Shown: positions 6,557 to 14,407, counted from the first letter of the stretch. The stretch is DNA of 32,678 nucleotides from Streptococcus sp. oral taxon 431 (GCF_023115445.1 NZ_JALDUI010000019.1:1-32678), one strand, 5' to 3'. Translations and numbers: made by a program. Notes: generated by a model from the sequence alone, not told the origin.

Positions 6557-6892
6557 TTAATTTATTTGTTTCAATATATCTCTGAGAGCTTTTATAGTAG
6601 GTTCTCTTTTTTCTGTTGGTAGGTTTCTAATGTCTTCAATGAGTTGTGAAAACTCTCCGCTTTGATTTTGATTTTCAATATTAAAAAAAGTATTCATATC
6701 AACTTCAAGCGCTTGTATGATTTTTTCAATAGTTTCCAGCTTAACGTTTAATTGTTTATTTTCTAACCTATAAATATAGTTGAATCCCAGATCAGCTTTT
6801 TCTGCTAGATATTCCTGTGTCATTCCGCTTTTCAGTCTTAAAAGTCTGATTTGTTTTGCAACAAATTCTCTTAAATTTATTTTTTCAGTCAT
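6557..6892 (-). CDS. XRE-family transcriptional regulator
   Basis: A protein of 111 residues. A canonical Cro/C1-type helix-turn-helix occupies about residues 12-67: IRLLRLKSGMTQEYLAEKAD, then the recognition helix FNYIYRLENKQ, and a hydrophobic closing segment IEKIIQALEVDMNTFF. The 45-residue tail may mediate dimerisation. It is divergent from the LPXTG gene at 7044 and shares a 150-base control region with it. An 8-bp-arm palindrome (ATGATAGT/ACTATCAT) covers its own start codon, consistent with autoregulation. It probably controls the surface protein as well, which is an inference from position. Confidence 0.85.
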   Translation of the reverse strand: MTEKINLREFVAKQIRLLRLKSGMTQEYLAEKADLGFNYIYRLENKQLNVKLETIEKIIQALEVDMNTFFNIENQNQSGEFSQLIEDIRNLPTEKREPTIKALRDILKQIN

Positions 6893-6914
6893 GATAGTAC
6901 CTCATAACTATCAT
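6891..6914. promoter_or_regulatory. Palindrome over the start of the XRE gene (putative operator)
   Basis: ATGATAGT (6891-6898) and ACTATCAT (6907-6914) form perfect 8-bp arms around an 8-bp spacer. The palindrome overlaps the start codon and ribosome binding site of the regulator. Positions may be off by one base. Confidence 0.55.
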
Positions 6915-6978
6915 ACAAGTTTATCTCATTGAATAAATCGTTATCAAAAGACTGAAATTCTTTAAAAAATAATATTTG

Positions 6979-7023
6979 AAAGACTGTAAAATATGGTATA
7001 ATATTATTCATAAAACAGTCTTT
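6979..7023 (+). promoter_or_regulatory. Promoter of the LPXTG gene framed by a 9-bp inverted repeat
   Basis: An extended -10, TGGTATAAT (6994-7002), with a weak -35 (TTTGAA or TTGAAA near 6976) precedes the LPXTG gene. AAAGACTGT (6979-6987) and ACAGTCTTT (7015-7023) are perfect inverted 9-mers on either side of the -10. A further AAAGACTG lies near 6947. This looks like a repressor site that controls the surface protein. Confidence 0.65.
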
Positions 7024-7043
7024 TAAGACATAAAGGAGTTTAC

Positions 7044-9674
7044 ATGCTAGAATCAAACACACAAGGTCACGGAACCATCAAGAAATTGCGCAACGGTATG
7101 GTTGTTTCTACTTTAGCACTTACAGCCTTTGGGGTATCCTCTGGGGTATCAGCTAGTGAGACAGAAGTTGCGGTTAATGAGCCTGTAACTAAGGTAGTTG
7201 CTAAGGACGAGGTTAAACCTAAAGTTCCTACCCAACAAGACATAGATACGGCTAAGGCTGAATCAGATAAGGCTAATCAGGATGTAGCTAAGCAGAAAGA
7301 AGTTGTTTCAACTACTGAAGCAACGATTGCTAATGCTGAAAAGTCTATCGCTGAAACTAATAAAAAGGTAGAAGAAGCTAAGTCTGTTACACCTGAAAAG
7401 GTTGCTGAGGCTAAGGCAGACGCTGAAAAGAAAGCCAACGAGCTTGCGACTGCTGAGAAAACTGTAGCTGACGCTGATAAGTCTGTATCTGCGACTGCTG
7501 AAAAGGTTGCTGACCAAACTAAGCTAGTATCTAATGCTGAGAAAACTGCCACTGCTACAGCTAATAAGGTAGCTGACGCTCAGAAAAAAGTAGATTCTCT
7601 TTCATCTACTACTGATGTTGCTCCACTTGAAAAAGAGGTAGTTACACTTACTAACCAAGTTAGTGAAGACACTCAAGCAGTAGAGACTGCTCAGACTAAC
7701 CTTGATAATGGTAAAAAAGCTCAATCTAACAAAGACCTAGCTATCAAAGACGCTCAAACTGGGGTATCTAACGCTGAGTCTAATCTCTCTCAAGCCACTA
7801 CAGCCCTTGCAACTGCTAAAGCTGACCAATCTAACAAAGATAAGGCAGTTACTTCTGCTAAAGCTGACCTCGACCGTGCCAAAGAAGAGCTTGCAGATGT
7901 TACAGCTGGGCAATATACTATTTCTCTAGGTTCAGAGTATGTTGCTCTTCTTAAAGAGTACTTTGCTAACCCTACTAAAGAACTTTCAGAAAAATTAAAA
8001 GCACTTGCTTTCAAAGAGTACGAAAAGTTTGGTAAAATTACTTTCGAAGACGGTGAAGTCTATCGTTATGATTTAACTTACCCTCAAGCATCTAAGAAAG
8101 ACCAAAACACAAAAGTCGACATCAATAACCTTGATTTTGAGACTCGCAAAGAGCTTTCAGTATTCGCAGCAGACCTTATCAATCAAATTCGTAAACAATT
8201 CGGTACTAAAGATGTAGTAGTGACGGAAGATGCTATTCGTATTGCTAACGAAATTGCTCGTAAGTCAACAGAAGAGTATGGTCACGACTTTAAAGCTTTG
8301 AACGAAGTTGGTAAAGATAACGGTGTTCTTCTTGGTGAGTTGGCAGGTTTCAGTGACGATACAACTACAACTCTAGCAGATGTTAAGGAACGTATATATG
8401 ATGATATCCTCTCAATGTTATTCAATGACGCTCATGCTAAGTGGGGACATGCAACAAGTTTGTCAGGGGTATTGCCAAAAGATAAGTACGCAGGGTACAT
8501 GCAATACACTGGTCTTGGTTTCCGTTCTAATGCTACCTTTACTTCTGTAATCCACTATATTAAGATTTCAGACAATGTGGTTTCTGATGGAGCCAAATTC
8601 GACAAAACCAAAGTAATCTCTGCCCCAAGCACAGCCGAAAAGATTGCCAACCTCCAAGAAAAACTCTCAACAGCTCAATCAACTTACGACAACACAGTCA
8701 AATCCTCTCAAGAAGCTAAAACATCCGTCCAATCAGCCCAAACCGCCTACACCAACGCAGAAACAGCTCTTGCTAATGCTCGTACTCATCTATCTGATTT
8801 GCTAGGTAACAAGATTGATGTTCCGTCACTTGAAAAGGCTCTTGCTGACGCTCAATATAAACTAGCACAAGACACTAAAGCTTTGCAAACTGCTAAAGAG
8901 GTACTCACTCTAGCTAAATCAAATGCTACTGACAAAGCTAAGGCTCTTGCTGAAGCTAAAATAGCTCTTGCTAACGCTAAGACTGAACAATCTACTGCTG
9001 ACCAATCTCTAGAAACTGCTAAAGGTGAATTGGAAGTACTTACTAAGGCTCAAGATGTAGCAGTTTTGGCTCGTAAGTCAGCAGGTGAAGACCTTTTCCG
9101 CAAACGTGAAGCGTCTAAAGAAGCTACTGATACCTATACAGTGCTTGAACTTGCTCTCACTAAACGTGATGAAGTCCTTAAGGCTTTGGAAGCAGAGCTT
9201 ACTGATGCTAATGCTAAACTTGGTGTACTACGTGCAGAGTTGGAAACTGCTAAGAAAGAATTGGCTCGCCTTGAGGGTATCGCAGAAGCTAAGGCTCGTG
9301 GGTATGAGAACTTTAAGCAACTCAAAGCTGACCATGATGCATACCTTGCTGAACAACAACGCTTGCAAGCTTTGAAAGATAAAGAAGATGCAATCCGCAA
9401 CGCAGGTGGAGAGGTAAAACCTGTCCTTGACGCTAACGGTAAGGTAGTTGATGTTGTGGATGCAAAAGCACAAAACAAACCAGTAAACGTGGCTATAGTA
9501 GGAACTAAAGACGATAAAACATATCAAGCTCCTGCACAAGCTACAAATGCAAAAGCAGAATCTAAGAAACAACTTCCAAATACAGGAACTAAGGGATCGA
9601 TGCTAGGCTTATTAGGTTTGGGGTTACTAGCAGGTTTAGGATTAGGGTATACCAAAAAGAACTTAAGAAAGTAA
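7044..9674 (+). CDS. LPXTG-anchored coiled-coil surface protein with SEC10/PgrA-like domain
   Basis: A cell-wall-anchored surface protein of 876 residues; ATG follows AAAGGAG. A signal peptide spans about 1-38 (KKLRNGMVVSTLALTAFGV then a Ser/Ala cleavage region). Residues about 60-285 and 535-800 are long Ala/Lys/Glu-rich heptad regions, probably two-stranded coiled coils. A globular domain at about 290-525 (features HDFKALNEVG, WGHATSLSG, YTGLGFRSN) resembles the SEC10/PgrA surface exclusion domain of enterococcal conjugative plasmids, which has a CAP-like fold. LPNTG lies at 844-848, followed by a Gly/Leu-rich membrane span and KKNLRK, so sortase A should anchor it. It is the only large cargo gene of the element. 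It could block redundant transfer into cells that already carry the element, or act as an adhesin; both are inference. Confidence 0.85.
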   Translation: MLESNTQGHGTIKKLRNGMVVSTLALTAFGVSSGVSASETEVAVNEPVTKVVAKDEVKPKVPTQQDIDTAKAESDKANQDVAKQKEVVSTTEATIANAEKSIAETNKKVEEAKSVTPEKVAEAKADAEKKANELATAEKTVADADKSVSATAEKVADQTKLVSNAEKTATATANKVADAQKKVDSLSSTTDVAPLEKEVVTLTNQVSEDTQAVETAQTNLDNGKKAQSNKDLAIKDAQTGVSNAESNLSQATTALATAKADQSNKDKAVTSAKADLDRAKEELADVTAGQYTISLGSEYVALLKEYFANPTKELSEKLKALAFKEYEKFGKITFEDGEVYRYDLTYPQASKKDQNTKVDINNLDFETRKELSVFAADLINQIRKQFGTKDVVVTEDAIRIANEIARKSTEEYGHDFKALNEVGKDNGVLLGELAGFSDDTTTTLADVKERIYDDILSMLFNDAHAKWGHATSLSGVLPKDKYAGYMQYTGLGFRSNATFTSVIHYIKISDNVVSDGAKFDKTKVISAPSTAEKIANLQEKLSTAQSTYDNTVKSSQEAKTSVQSAQTAYTNAETALANARTHLSDLLGNKIDVPSLEKALADAQYKLAQDTKALQTAKEVLTLAKSNATDKAKALAEAKIALANAKTEQSTADQSLETAKGELEVLTKAQDVAVLARKSAGEDLFRKREASKEATDTYTVLELALTKRDEVLKALEAELTDANAKLGVLRAELETAKKELARLEGIAEAKARGYENFKQLKADHDAYLAEQQRLQALKDKEDAIRNAGGEVKPVLDANGKVVDVVDAKAQNKPVNVAIVGTKDDKTYQAPAQATNAKAESKKQLPNTGTKGSMLGLLGLGLLAGLGLGYTKKNLRK

Positions 9675-9681
9675 AAATAAA

Positions 9682-9716
9682 AAATCTTCTTACTTATTGT
9701 AGGAAGATTTTTTTAG
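9682..9716 (+). terminator. Terminator of the LPXTG gene
   Basis: AAATCTTCTTAC (9682-9693) and GTAGGAAGATTT (9699-9710) form a stem with one mismatch, followed by TTTT. It lies 8 bases after the stop codon. Confidence 0.8.
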
Positions 9717-9771
9717 ATTCCTAAAATTTATTGAAAAGACTACGCTATTCCAACAATTTTTAGGAATGAAA

Positions 9772-9798
9772 AAAGTCCTAGAAAATTCTTAGGACTTT
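9772..9798 (-). terminator. Terminator facing the rpmF-rpmG operon, supplied by the element
   Basis: AAAGTCCTA (9772-9780) and TAGGACTTT (9790-9798) form a 9-bp stem. On the minus strand it is followed by TTTTTTC, so it should stop transcription coming from rpmG. It lies inside the right end of the element, so the element appears to provide the downstream terminator of its host operon. Confidence 0.65.
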
Positions 9799-9838
9799 AC
9801 ATTCTTCGATTGTTGACTTTCTTTTTTATTTCAAAAAA

Positions 9839-9858
9839 GGTTACCAAAAAGGTTGCCA
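9839..9858 (+). repeat. Right arm-type repeats (GGTTACC/GGTTGCC pair)
   Basis: GGTTACC (9839-9845) and GGTTGCC (9851-9857) have the same 12-bp period and flanking A-tract as 416-435 at the left end. They lie about 100 bases inside the right core. Confidence 0.6.
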
Positions 9859-9953
9859 TAGAACTGATTTCAAATGATTTGTAATGAAATTCAATATTTT
9901 AAAAATCGCACGAAATCAATGTTTTTCAGTATGTACTGAAATGTAATGAAACC

Positions 9954-10103
9954 TTATTTAACTTCTGTAAACACAACGTGTTTGCGAAGTTTTGGTGAGT
10001 ATTTCTTCAATTGAAGACGGTCTGGAGTGTTACGTTTGTTTTTAGAAGTAAGGTACAAGCGTTCACCAGATTCTTTGTGTTCAAGTGTAATATTTACGCG
10101 CAT
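9954..10103 (-). CDS. rpmG: 50S ribosomal protein L33
   Basis: Structural protein of the large ribosomal subunit. It has 49 residues ([10 protein letters not shown]... to ...FTEVK), the usual L33 length. It contains no cysteine, so it is the zinc-independent form. The last four codons and the stop codon lie in the attachment core of the integrated element; because the core keeps Thr-Glu-Val-Lys, the protein is intact after integration. It lies 15 bases downstream of rpmF and is probably cotranscribed with it. The insertion replaces the native downstream sequence. Confidence 0.95.
9955..9970 (-). other. Right attachment core (attR) within the rpmG 3' end
   Basis: Matches 317-332 at 15 of 16 bases and overlaps the last rpmG codons. 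The exact crossover point within the core cannot be fixed from sequence alone. Confidence 0.8.
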
Positions 10104-10118
10104 GGTATCTCCCTTCTA

Positions 10119-10301
10119 TTATTCAGCTGATGCAGCTTTAGCGATCTTACGTCCTTTGTAGTATCCTTTAAGTGATACACGGTGAGAACGTGAGTAATCT
10201 CCAGTAGTTTCGTCAAAGTTTACAGATGGAGCTGTTACTTTGTAGTGTGTACGACGTTTGTTTTTCTTCGCTTTTGAAGTGCGACGTGCAGGTACTGCCA
10301 T
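10119..10301 (-). CDS. rpmF: 50S ribosomal protein L32
   Basis: Structural protein of the large ribosomal subunit. It has 60 residues starting [20 protein letters not shown], the typical L32 N-terminus. The CxxC zinc-knuckle pairs of many L32 proteins are absent, so this is a zinc-free form, like its L33 partner. ATG follows AAAAGGAG. It is the first gene of the rpmF-rpmG operon; a promoter candidate (TTTACT, 17 bases, TATACT on the minus strand) lies at about 10360-10390. Confidence 0.95.
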
Positions 10302-10415
10302 TTTGTTTTCTCCTTTTAAGATATAAATTCAGTTAGGTTTGATTTTCATCAACTTTAATAGTATATCAAAACTTTTTTGTAAAGTAAAGTTACTTGACAA
10401 AAAAAGATAAAAAAA

Positions 10416-10445
10416 TTTTCCTATCCAATCTTATGGATAGGAAAA
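10416..10445 (-). terminator. Terminator of the SPFH-RHH operon
   Basis: TTTTCCTATCC (10416-10426) and GGATAGGAAAA (10435-10445) form a perfect 11-bp stem. On the minus strand it is followed by TTTTTTT. It lies just after the stop codon of the ribbon-helix-helix gene at 10450. Confidence 0.85.
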
Positions 10446-10449
10446 TAGA

Positions 10450-10650
10450 CTAAATATCAATCTCGAAGGGTTCATCAATGGTTTCTGAGACGTATTTTCC
10501 GTCTTTTTTCCGTTGTTTGACGCATTCGGTGAGAAGATATTCGATTTGCCCATTAACTGATCGGAAGTCATCTTCTGCCCATGATGCGAGTGCAGCATAT
10601 AACTTATTCGAGAGTCGAAGGGGGATTTGCTTTTTTTTAGCTTCTGTCAT
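10450..10650 (-). CDS. Ribbon-helix-helix (Arc/CopG-like) DNA-binding protein
   Basis: A protein of 66 residues. The N-terminus [20 protein letters not shown] reads as a beta-strand followed by helix 1, and [20 protein letters not shown] as the RHH turn and helix 2. This pattern is common in Arc-like proteins with 'R-S-x-N-x-Q-I-E' signatures. It would bind DNA as a dimer. The start lies 2 bases after the stop of the SPFH gene, so the two genes form one operon. The operon promoter carries a palindrome, TGATATC-N5-GATATCA, which is a plausible autoregulatory site. The target is unproven. Confidence 0.75.
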   Translation of the reverse strand: MTEAKKKQIPLRLSNKLYAALASWAEDDFRSVNGQIEYLLTECVKQRKKDGKYVSETIDEPFEIDI

Positions 10651-10652
10651 TT

Positions 10653-11660
10653 CTAATAAAGGCTTCCTGTATTGACAATTGGTTGTGCATCATGATTGCC
10701 ACAGAGAACGACTAGGAGATTTGAAACCATGGCAGCTTTACGCTCTTCATCTAGTTCAACCAGCTCTCCTTCATTGAGACGTTCCAGTGCCATTTCAACC
10801 ATTCCTACAGCGCCGTCTACAATCATTTTACGTGCATCGATAATAGCAGATGCTTGTTGACGTTGAAGCATGACAGCTGCAATTTCTGGTGCATAAGCTA
10901 GGTAAGTAATACGTGCTTCAAGAATTTCCAAACCAGCGTCCTCTACGCGACTTTGGATTTCTTCACGAATACGTTTAGCTACAATCTCACTAGAACCACG
11001 GAGGCTTCCTTCATCCGCTTGCCCATCACCTGTAGTATCCACATTCGGAGACACATCGTAAGGATAGATGCGGACAATATTACGGAGGGCGCTATCACAC
11101 TGCAATGAAAGATATTCTTTATAGTTATCTACGTTGAAGACTGCTTTAGCTGTATCGACAACTCTCCAAGTTACCGCGATTCCGATTTCAACAGGGTTAC
11201 CTAAACAATCGTTAATCTTTTGACGAGAATTACTCAAAGTCATAACTTTGAGAGAAATCTGTTTCTTGCCAATTTCAAGGTTTACATCATTGCCATTTGA
11301 TGATTTCATCCCTGAAAAAGGTGATTTTGTGCTAACATCACCACTTTGACCAAGTCGAGTGTGGTTTGCAGGATTGATCGCTATGCTAAAAGGATTGACA
11401 AAGTAAAAACCAGGTTCTTTGATGGTACCTGTATAATTACCAAAGAGGGTCAAAACCAGTGCTTCCTGAGGTTTGACAACTTTTAAACCAGCATGAGCTA
11501 GAGCTGCAATTAAGATTAATAAAAGCCCGATAATAATTCCAAAAACGTTTTCCGAACCAGCACCCATGATAAATATAAAGAAACCAAGTACGAGTGCCAA
11601 CTCGATAAGTATCAAGGCTACTACACCATTTGGTTTTGAATTGATTAGTTTTTCAGTCAT
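10653..11660 (-). CDS. SPFH/Band 7 (stomatin-like) membrane protein
   Basis: Membrane scaffold protein of the SPFH family, probably organising membrane microdomains. The start is ATG at 11660 ([12 protein letters not shown]), preceded by GGAGGTC at good spacing; the longer frame to 11717 would begin inside the promoter. It has 335 residues. Two hydrophobic segments lie at about 12-55, followed by the SPFH core. [32 protein letters not shown] and [33 protein letters not shown] are characteristic of the QmcA/stomatin type. A coiled C-terminal part follows. It is cotranscribed with the RHH gene. Confidence 0.85.
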   Translation of the reverse strand: MTEKLINSKPNGVVALILIELALVLGFFIFIMGAGSENVFGIIIGLLLILIAALAHAGLKVVKPQEALVLTLFGNYTGTIKEPGFYFVNPFSIAINPANHTRLGQSGDVSTKSPFSGMKSSNGNDVNLEIGKKQISLKVMTLSNSRQKINDCLGNPVEIGIAVTWRVVDTAKAVFNVDNYKEYLSLQCDSALRNIVRIYPYDVSPNVDTTGDGQADEGSLRGSSEIVAKRIREEIQSRVEDAGLEILEARITYLAYAPEIAAVMLQRQQASAIIDARKMIVDGAVGMVEMALERLNEGELVELDEERKAAMVSNLLVVLCGNHDAQPIVNTGSLY

Positions 11661-11679
11661 CAGAATGACCTCCTGCATT

Positions 11680-11715
11680 TGATATCTAAATGATATCACT
11701 TTAATTTTAAATGTC
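11680..11715 (-). promoter_or_regulatory. Promoter and palindromic operator of the SPFH-RHH operon
   Basis: On the minus strand, TTGACA (11710-11715 region), a 16-base spacer and TATCAT form the promoter. TGATATC-N5-GATATCA (11680-11698) is a perfect 7-bp-arm palindrome overlapping the -10. It is a likely repressor site; the RHH protein of the operon is a candidate binder. Confidence 0.65.
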
Positions 11716-11758
11716 AATAAAAAAATGCAATATTTTTTAAGAAGATTTCAATGTATTG

Positions 11759-11773
11759 AATTTTCTGAAAATT
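11759..11773. promoter_or_regulatory. Perfect CodY box upstream of ilvD
   Basis: AATTTTCTGAAAATT matches the CodY consensus AATTTTCWGAAAATT at all 15 positions. It lies about 35 bases upstream of the ilvD -10. CodY with GTP and branched-chain amino acids would repress ilvD. Confidence 0.9.
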
Positions 11774-11807
11774 CAAGAATTTTCTTCTGTTCATTGCTTT
11801 TAAAATG

Positions 11808-11816
11808 TGCTATAAT
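11808..11816 (+). promoter_or_regulatory. Extended -10 promoter of ilvD
   Basis: TGCTATAAT gives an extended -10 element, with no good -35. It lies 28 bases before the ilvD start codon and downstream of the CodY box. Confidence 0.75.
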
Positions 11817-11844
11817 GGTAAAAACTGAAATGGGAGGGAACTTA

Positions 11845-13548
11845 ATGACAGAATTAGATAAACGTCATCGCAGTAGCATTTATGACAGCATGGTTAAATC
11901 ACCAAACCGTGCCATGCTTCGTGCGACTGGTATGACAGATAAGGACTTTGAAACACCGATTGTGGGAGTCATTTCGACTTGGGCAGAAAATACACCATGT
12001 AATATCCACTTGCATGACTTTGGGAAATTGGCTAAAGAAGGTGTCAAATCTGCTGGTGCTTGGCCGGTTCAATTTGGAACCATTACGGTAGCAGATGGGA
12101 TTGCCATGGGGACGCCTGGTATGCGCTTCTCTCTAACGTCACGTGATATCATTGCGGACTCTATCGAAGCTGCTATGGGCGGTCACAACGTGGATGCCTT
12201 TGTGGCTATCGGTGGTTGTGACAAGAACATGCCTGGTTCTATGATTGCCATTGCCAATATGGATATCCCTGCTATTTTCGCCTACGGTGGTACGATTGCC
12301 CCTGGAAAACTAGATGGTAAAGACATCGACTTGGTTTCTGTATTTGAAGGTATCGGAAAATGGAACCACGGTGATATGACGGCTGAAGACGTCAAACGTC
12401 TCGAGTGTAACGCCTGCCCTGGCCCTGGTGGTTGTGGTGGTATGTATACTGCAAACACTATGGCTACTGCTATCGAAGTTTTGGGGATGAGCTTGCCAGG
12501 TTCTTCTTCTCACCCAGCTGAATCTGCTGATAAGAAAGAAGACATCGAAGCAGCCGGTCGTGCAGTTGTCAAAATGCTTGAACTTGGTATCAAACCTTCA
12601 GATATCTTGACTCGTGAGGCCTTTGAAGATGCCATTACAGTGACAATGGCTCTCGGTGGCTCTACAAACGCTACTCTTCACTTGCTCGCCATTGCCCACG
12701 CAGCTAATGTTGACTTGTCACTTGAAGACTTTAATACCATCCAAGAACGTGTGCCTCACTTGGCCGATTTGAAACCTTCTGGTCAGTATGTCTTCCAAGA
12801 CCTTTACGAAGTTGGTGGTGTGCCTGCAGTTATGAAGTACTTGTTGGCGAATGGATTCCTTCATGGAGACCGTATCACATGTACTGGTAAAACTGTCGCT
12901 GAAAACTTGGCTGATTTTGCAGACCTCACACCAGGGCAAAAAGTCATTATGCCACTTGAAAATCCTAAACGTGCGGACGGTCCATTGATCATCTTGAACG
13001 GTAATCTTGCTCCTGACGGTGCAGTTGCCAAGGTATCAGGTGTTAAAGTTCGTCGTCACGTTGGGCCAGCCAAGGTATTTGACTCAGAAGAAGATGCTAT
13101 CCAAGCTGTCTTGTCAGATGAAATCGTTGATGGCGACGTTGTCGTTGTTCGTTTCGTTGGACCTAAGGGTGGTCCTGGCATGCCTGAGATGCTATCACTT
13201 TCATCAATGATTGTTGGTAAAGGTCAAGGAGACAAGGTTGCCCTCTTGACAGACGGACGCTTCTCTGGTGGAACTTATGGTCTGGTTGTCGGACATATCG
13301 CCCCTGAAGCCCAGGATGGAGGACCAATTGCCTACCTCCGTACAGGCGATATCGTCACTGTCGACCAAGATACTAAAGAAATTTCTATGGCCGTATCCGA
13401 AGAAGAACTTGAAAAACGTAAGGCAGAAACAACCTTGCCACCACTCTATAGCCGTGGTGTCCTTGGTAAGTATGCCCACACCGTATCTTCTGCATCACGT
13501 GGTGCCGTGACAGATTTCTGGAATATGGAACAATCTGGTAAAAAATAA
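11845..13548 (+). CDS. ilvD: Dihydroxy-acid dehydratase
   Basis: Dehydrates 2,3-dihydroxy-isovalerate and 2,3-dihydroxy-3-methylvalerate in valine, leucine and isoleucine synthesis; cytosolic, iron-sulfur and magnesium dependent. The start is ATG at 11845 after GGGAGGG, giving 567 residues, the length I recall for streptococcal IlvD; the frame upstream to 11725 crosses the promoter and is not used. Iron-sulfur ligands are visible in [10 protein letters not shown] and [19 protein letters not shown]. The C-terminal domain contains [20 protein letters not shown]. It is a single-gene unit with its own CodY-controlled promoter and a terminator. Confidence 0.97.
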   Translation: MTELDKRHRSSIYDSMVKSPNRAMLRATGMTDKDFETPIVGVISTWAENTPCNIHLHDFGKLAKEGVKSAGAWPVQFGTITVADGIAMGTPGMRFSLTSRDIIADSIEAAMGGHNVDAFVAIGGCDKNMPGSMIAIANMDIPAIFAYGGTIAPGKLDGKDIDLVSVFEGIGKWNHGDMTAEDVKRLECNACPGPGGCGGMYTANTMATAIEVLGMSLPGSSSHPAESADKKEDIEAAGRAVVKMLELGIKPSDILTREAFEDAITVTMALGGSTNATLHLLAIAHAANVDLSLEDFNTIQERVPHLADLKPSGQYVFQDLYEVGGVPAVMKYLLANGFLHGDRITCTGKTVAENLADFADLTPGQKVIMPLENPKRADGPLIILNGNLAPDGAVAKVSGVKVRRHVGPAKVFDSEEDAIQAVLSDEIVDGDVVVVRFVGPKGGPGMPEMLSLSSMIVGKGQGDKVALLTDGRFSGGTYGLVVGHIAPEAQDGGPIAYLRTGDIVTVDQDTKEISMAVSEEELEKRKAETTLPPLYSRGVLGKYAHTVSSASRGAVTDFWNMEQSGKK

Positions 13549-13557
13549 CTAGAAAAT

Positions 13558-13584
13558 AAGCAGTCGCTAAATGACTGCTTTTTC
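13558..13584 (+). terminator. ilvD terminator
   Basis: AAGCAGTC (13558-13565) and GACTGCTT (13573-13580) form an 8-bp stem followed by TTTT, 10 bases after the ilvD stop. Confidence 0.85.
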
Positions 13585-13653
13585 TAATCCTTTGTCTTAT
13601 CTCGTGAAATGTGATAAGATAATTGCTCTAACTATGATTATGAAGGAGAGACA

Positions 13654-14022
13654 ATGTTTTCAAAAAATACAGGAATTATGCTCTACGTAGATGATATAGC
13701 AGCTGAGAGAGACTTTTGGTCTGCTATCGGTTTTGAAGTTTTTAATCAATCAGAAATTATGGGGTTTGAAACTTTTGAAATGAAACCTCACACGGACAGT
13801 ACACTGACTTTTACTGTCTACGCCAAAGACTTTATTCGTCAGGTATCGCCAGAGGTAGTTGATATGAAACCTAGCCTACTCTTTGAATCAGCGGACCTTT
13901 GCAGTCTTCACGAGCGCATAGCTGCAGTAACTGATACCACCAGTCCGATCAGTACTCAACCTTTCCCTAACTTTAACTTTGCAAATCCAAGTGGACACTA
14001 TTTCGCAGTTAGAGGAATCTGA
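13654..14022 (+). CDS. VOC (glyoxalase/bleomycin resistance) superfamily protein
   Basis: A protein of 122 residues; ATG follows AAGGAGAG. The N-terminus MFSKNTGIMLYVDDIAAERDFWSAIGFEV and the C-terminus NFNFANPSGHYFAVRG have the paired beta-alpha-beta-beta-beta layout of VOC-fold proteins. Such proteins include dioxygenases, isomerases and metal or drug binders. The usual metal ligands are not obvious here, so the substrate is unknown. It is convergent with the DUF59 gene and shares a bidirectional terminator with it. Confidence 0.75.
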   Translation: MFSKNTGIMLYVDDIAAERDFWSAIGFEVFNQSEIMGFETFEMKPHTDSTLTFTVYAKDFIRQVSPEVVDMKPSLLFESADLCSLHERIAAVTDTTSPISTQPFPNFNFANPSGHYFAVRGI

Positions 14023-14031
14023 TAACAAAAC

Positions 14032-14057
14032 AGCTCTCTGTTTATTAGCAGAGAGCT
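14032..14057. terminator. Bidirectional terminator between the VOC and DUF59 genes
   Basis: AGCTCTCTG (14032-14040) and CAGAGAGCT (14049-14057) form a perfect 9-bp stem between two convergent genes, with T-rich flanks on both sides. Confidence 0.8.
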
Positions 14058-14065
14058 CTTATATT

Positions 14066-14407
14066 TTAGCGTGGTGGTAGACCAAGCGCTATGCGACCAT
14101 AGCGACTGATTCGCGTAATCTTCCAAGCAGGCGACCAGGTAACTTCAACCCTGACATCTTCAATCCCTTCAATCTGTTTCAAGCCTGCCACGATTTCGAT
14201 GGGTAAACTTTCTGCACAGTCACAGGCAGTATCGGTGAAGGTCATGACAATTGTACAAAGACCAGCCTCGTCCAAATGAATCTCGTAAATCAAGCCAAGA
14301 TTATAGACATCTAGTTCCACATCTGTATCGTAAACTTTTTCTAGCTTGTCAATGATTTGATCCCCTAATGCTAAAGCACGATCATTGATTTTGATATCTT
14401 CTCTCAT
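14066..14407 (-). CDS. DUF59/MIP18-family protein, likely iron-sulfur cluster assembly factor
   Basis: A protein of 113 residues starting at ATG 14407 (MREDIKINDRAL), which follows GGAGGG. The frame to 14434 runs past the ribosome binding site and is less likely. Family features are visible: DPELxxxxxxLGLIYEI-like VDVYNLGLIYEI, MTFTDTACDCAESLP with the conserved Cys pair, and VEVTWSPAWKITRISRYGR ending in LGLPPR. MIP18/PaaD/SufT-like proteins help load Fe-S clusters onto apoproteins. It stands alone here. The specific client is unknown. Confidence 0.8.
   Translation of the reverse strand: MREDIKINDRALALGDQIIDKLEKVYDTDVELDVYNLGLIYEIHLDEAGLCTIVMTFTDTACDCAESLPIEIVAGLKQIEGIEDVRVEVTWSPAWKITRISRYGRIALGLPPR

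Larger units (their letters stand above)
317..9970. mobile_element. Integrative (probably mobilizable) element in the 3' end of rpmG, CRESS-type Rep
   Basis: The element is bounded by 16-bp direct repeats (317-332, 9955-9970) copying the end of rpmG, with tandem GGTTRCC arm repeats inside each end (416-435, 9839-9858). Gene order from the left: integrase, excisionase-like, Rep/relaxase, ori stem-loop, FtsK-like ATPase, three unknown ORFs, a divergent HTH regulator, a second HTH regulator and an LPXTG protein. It has a relaxase candidate and a coupling-type ATPase but no mating-pore genes. It therefore fits an integrative and mobilizable element that borrows a conjugation machine. From memory, rpmG is a known integration site for such elements in streptococci. 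The base composition is visibly more AT-rich than the flanking chromosome. Confidence 0.85.

Noticed and set aside
7277..9572. Several long antisense and alternative frames inside the surface protein gene
   Set aside because: They are shadows of the Ala/Lys/Glu-rich repetitive codons of the LPXTG gene and have no ribosome binding sites or family motifs.
441..9674. Prophage or phage satellite
   Set aside because: There are no capsid, terminase or lysis genes; the Rep, FtsK-like ATPase and surface protein fit a mobilizable element.
11725..11844. N-terminal extension of ilvD (start at 11725 instead of 11845)
   Set aside because: It would run through the CodY box, the -10 and the ribosome binding site; the family length fits the start at 11845.
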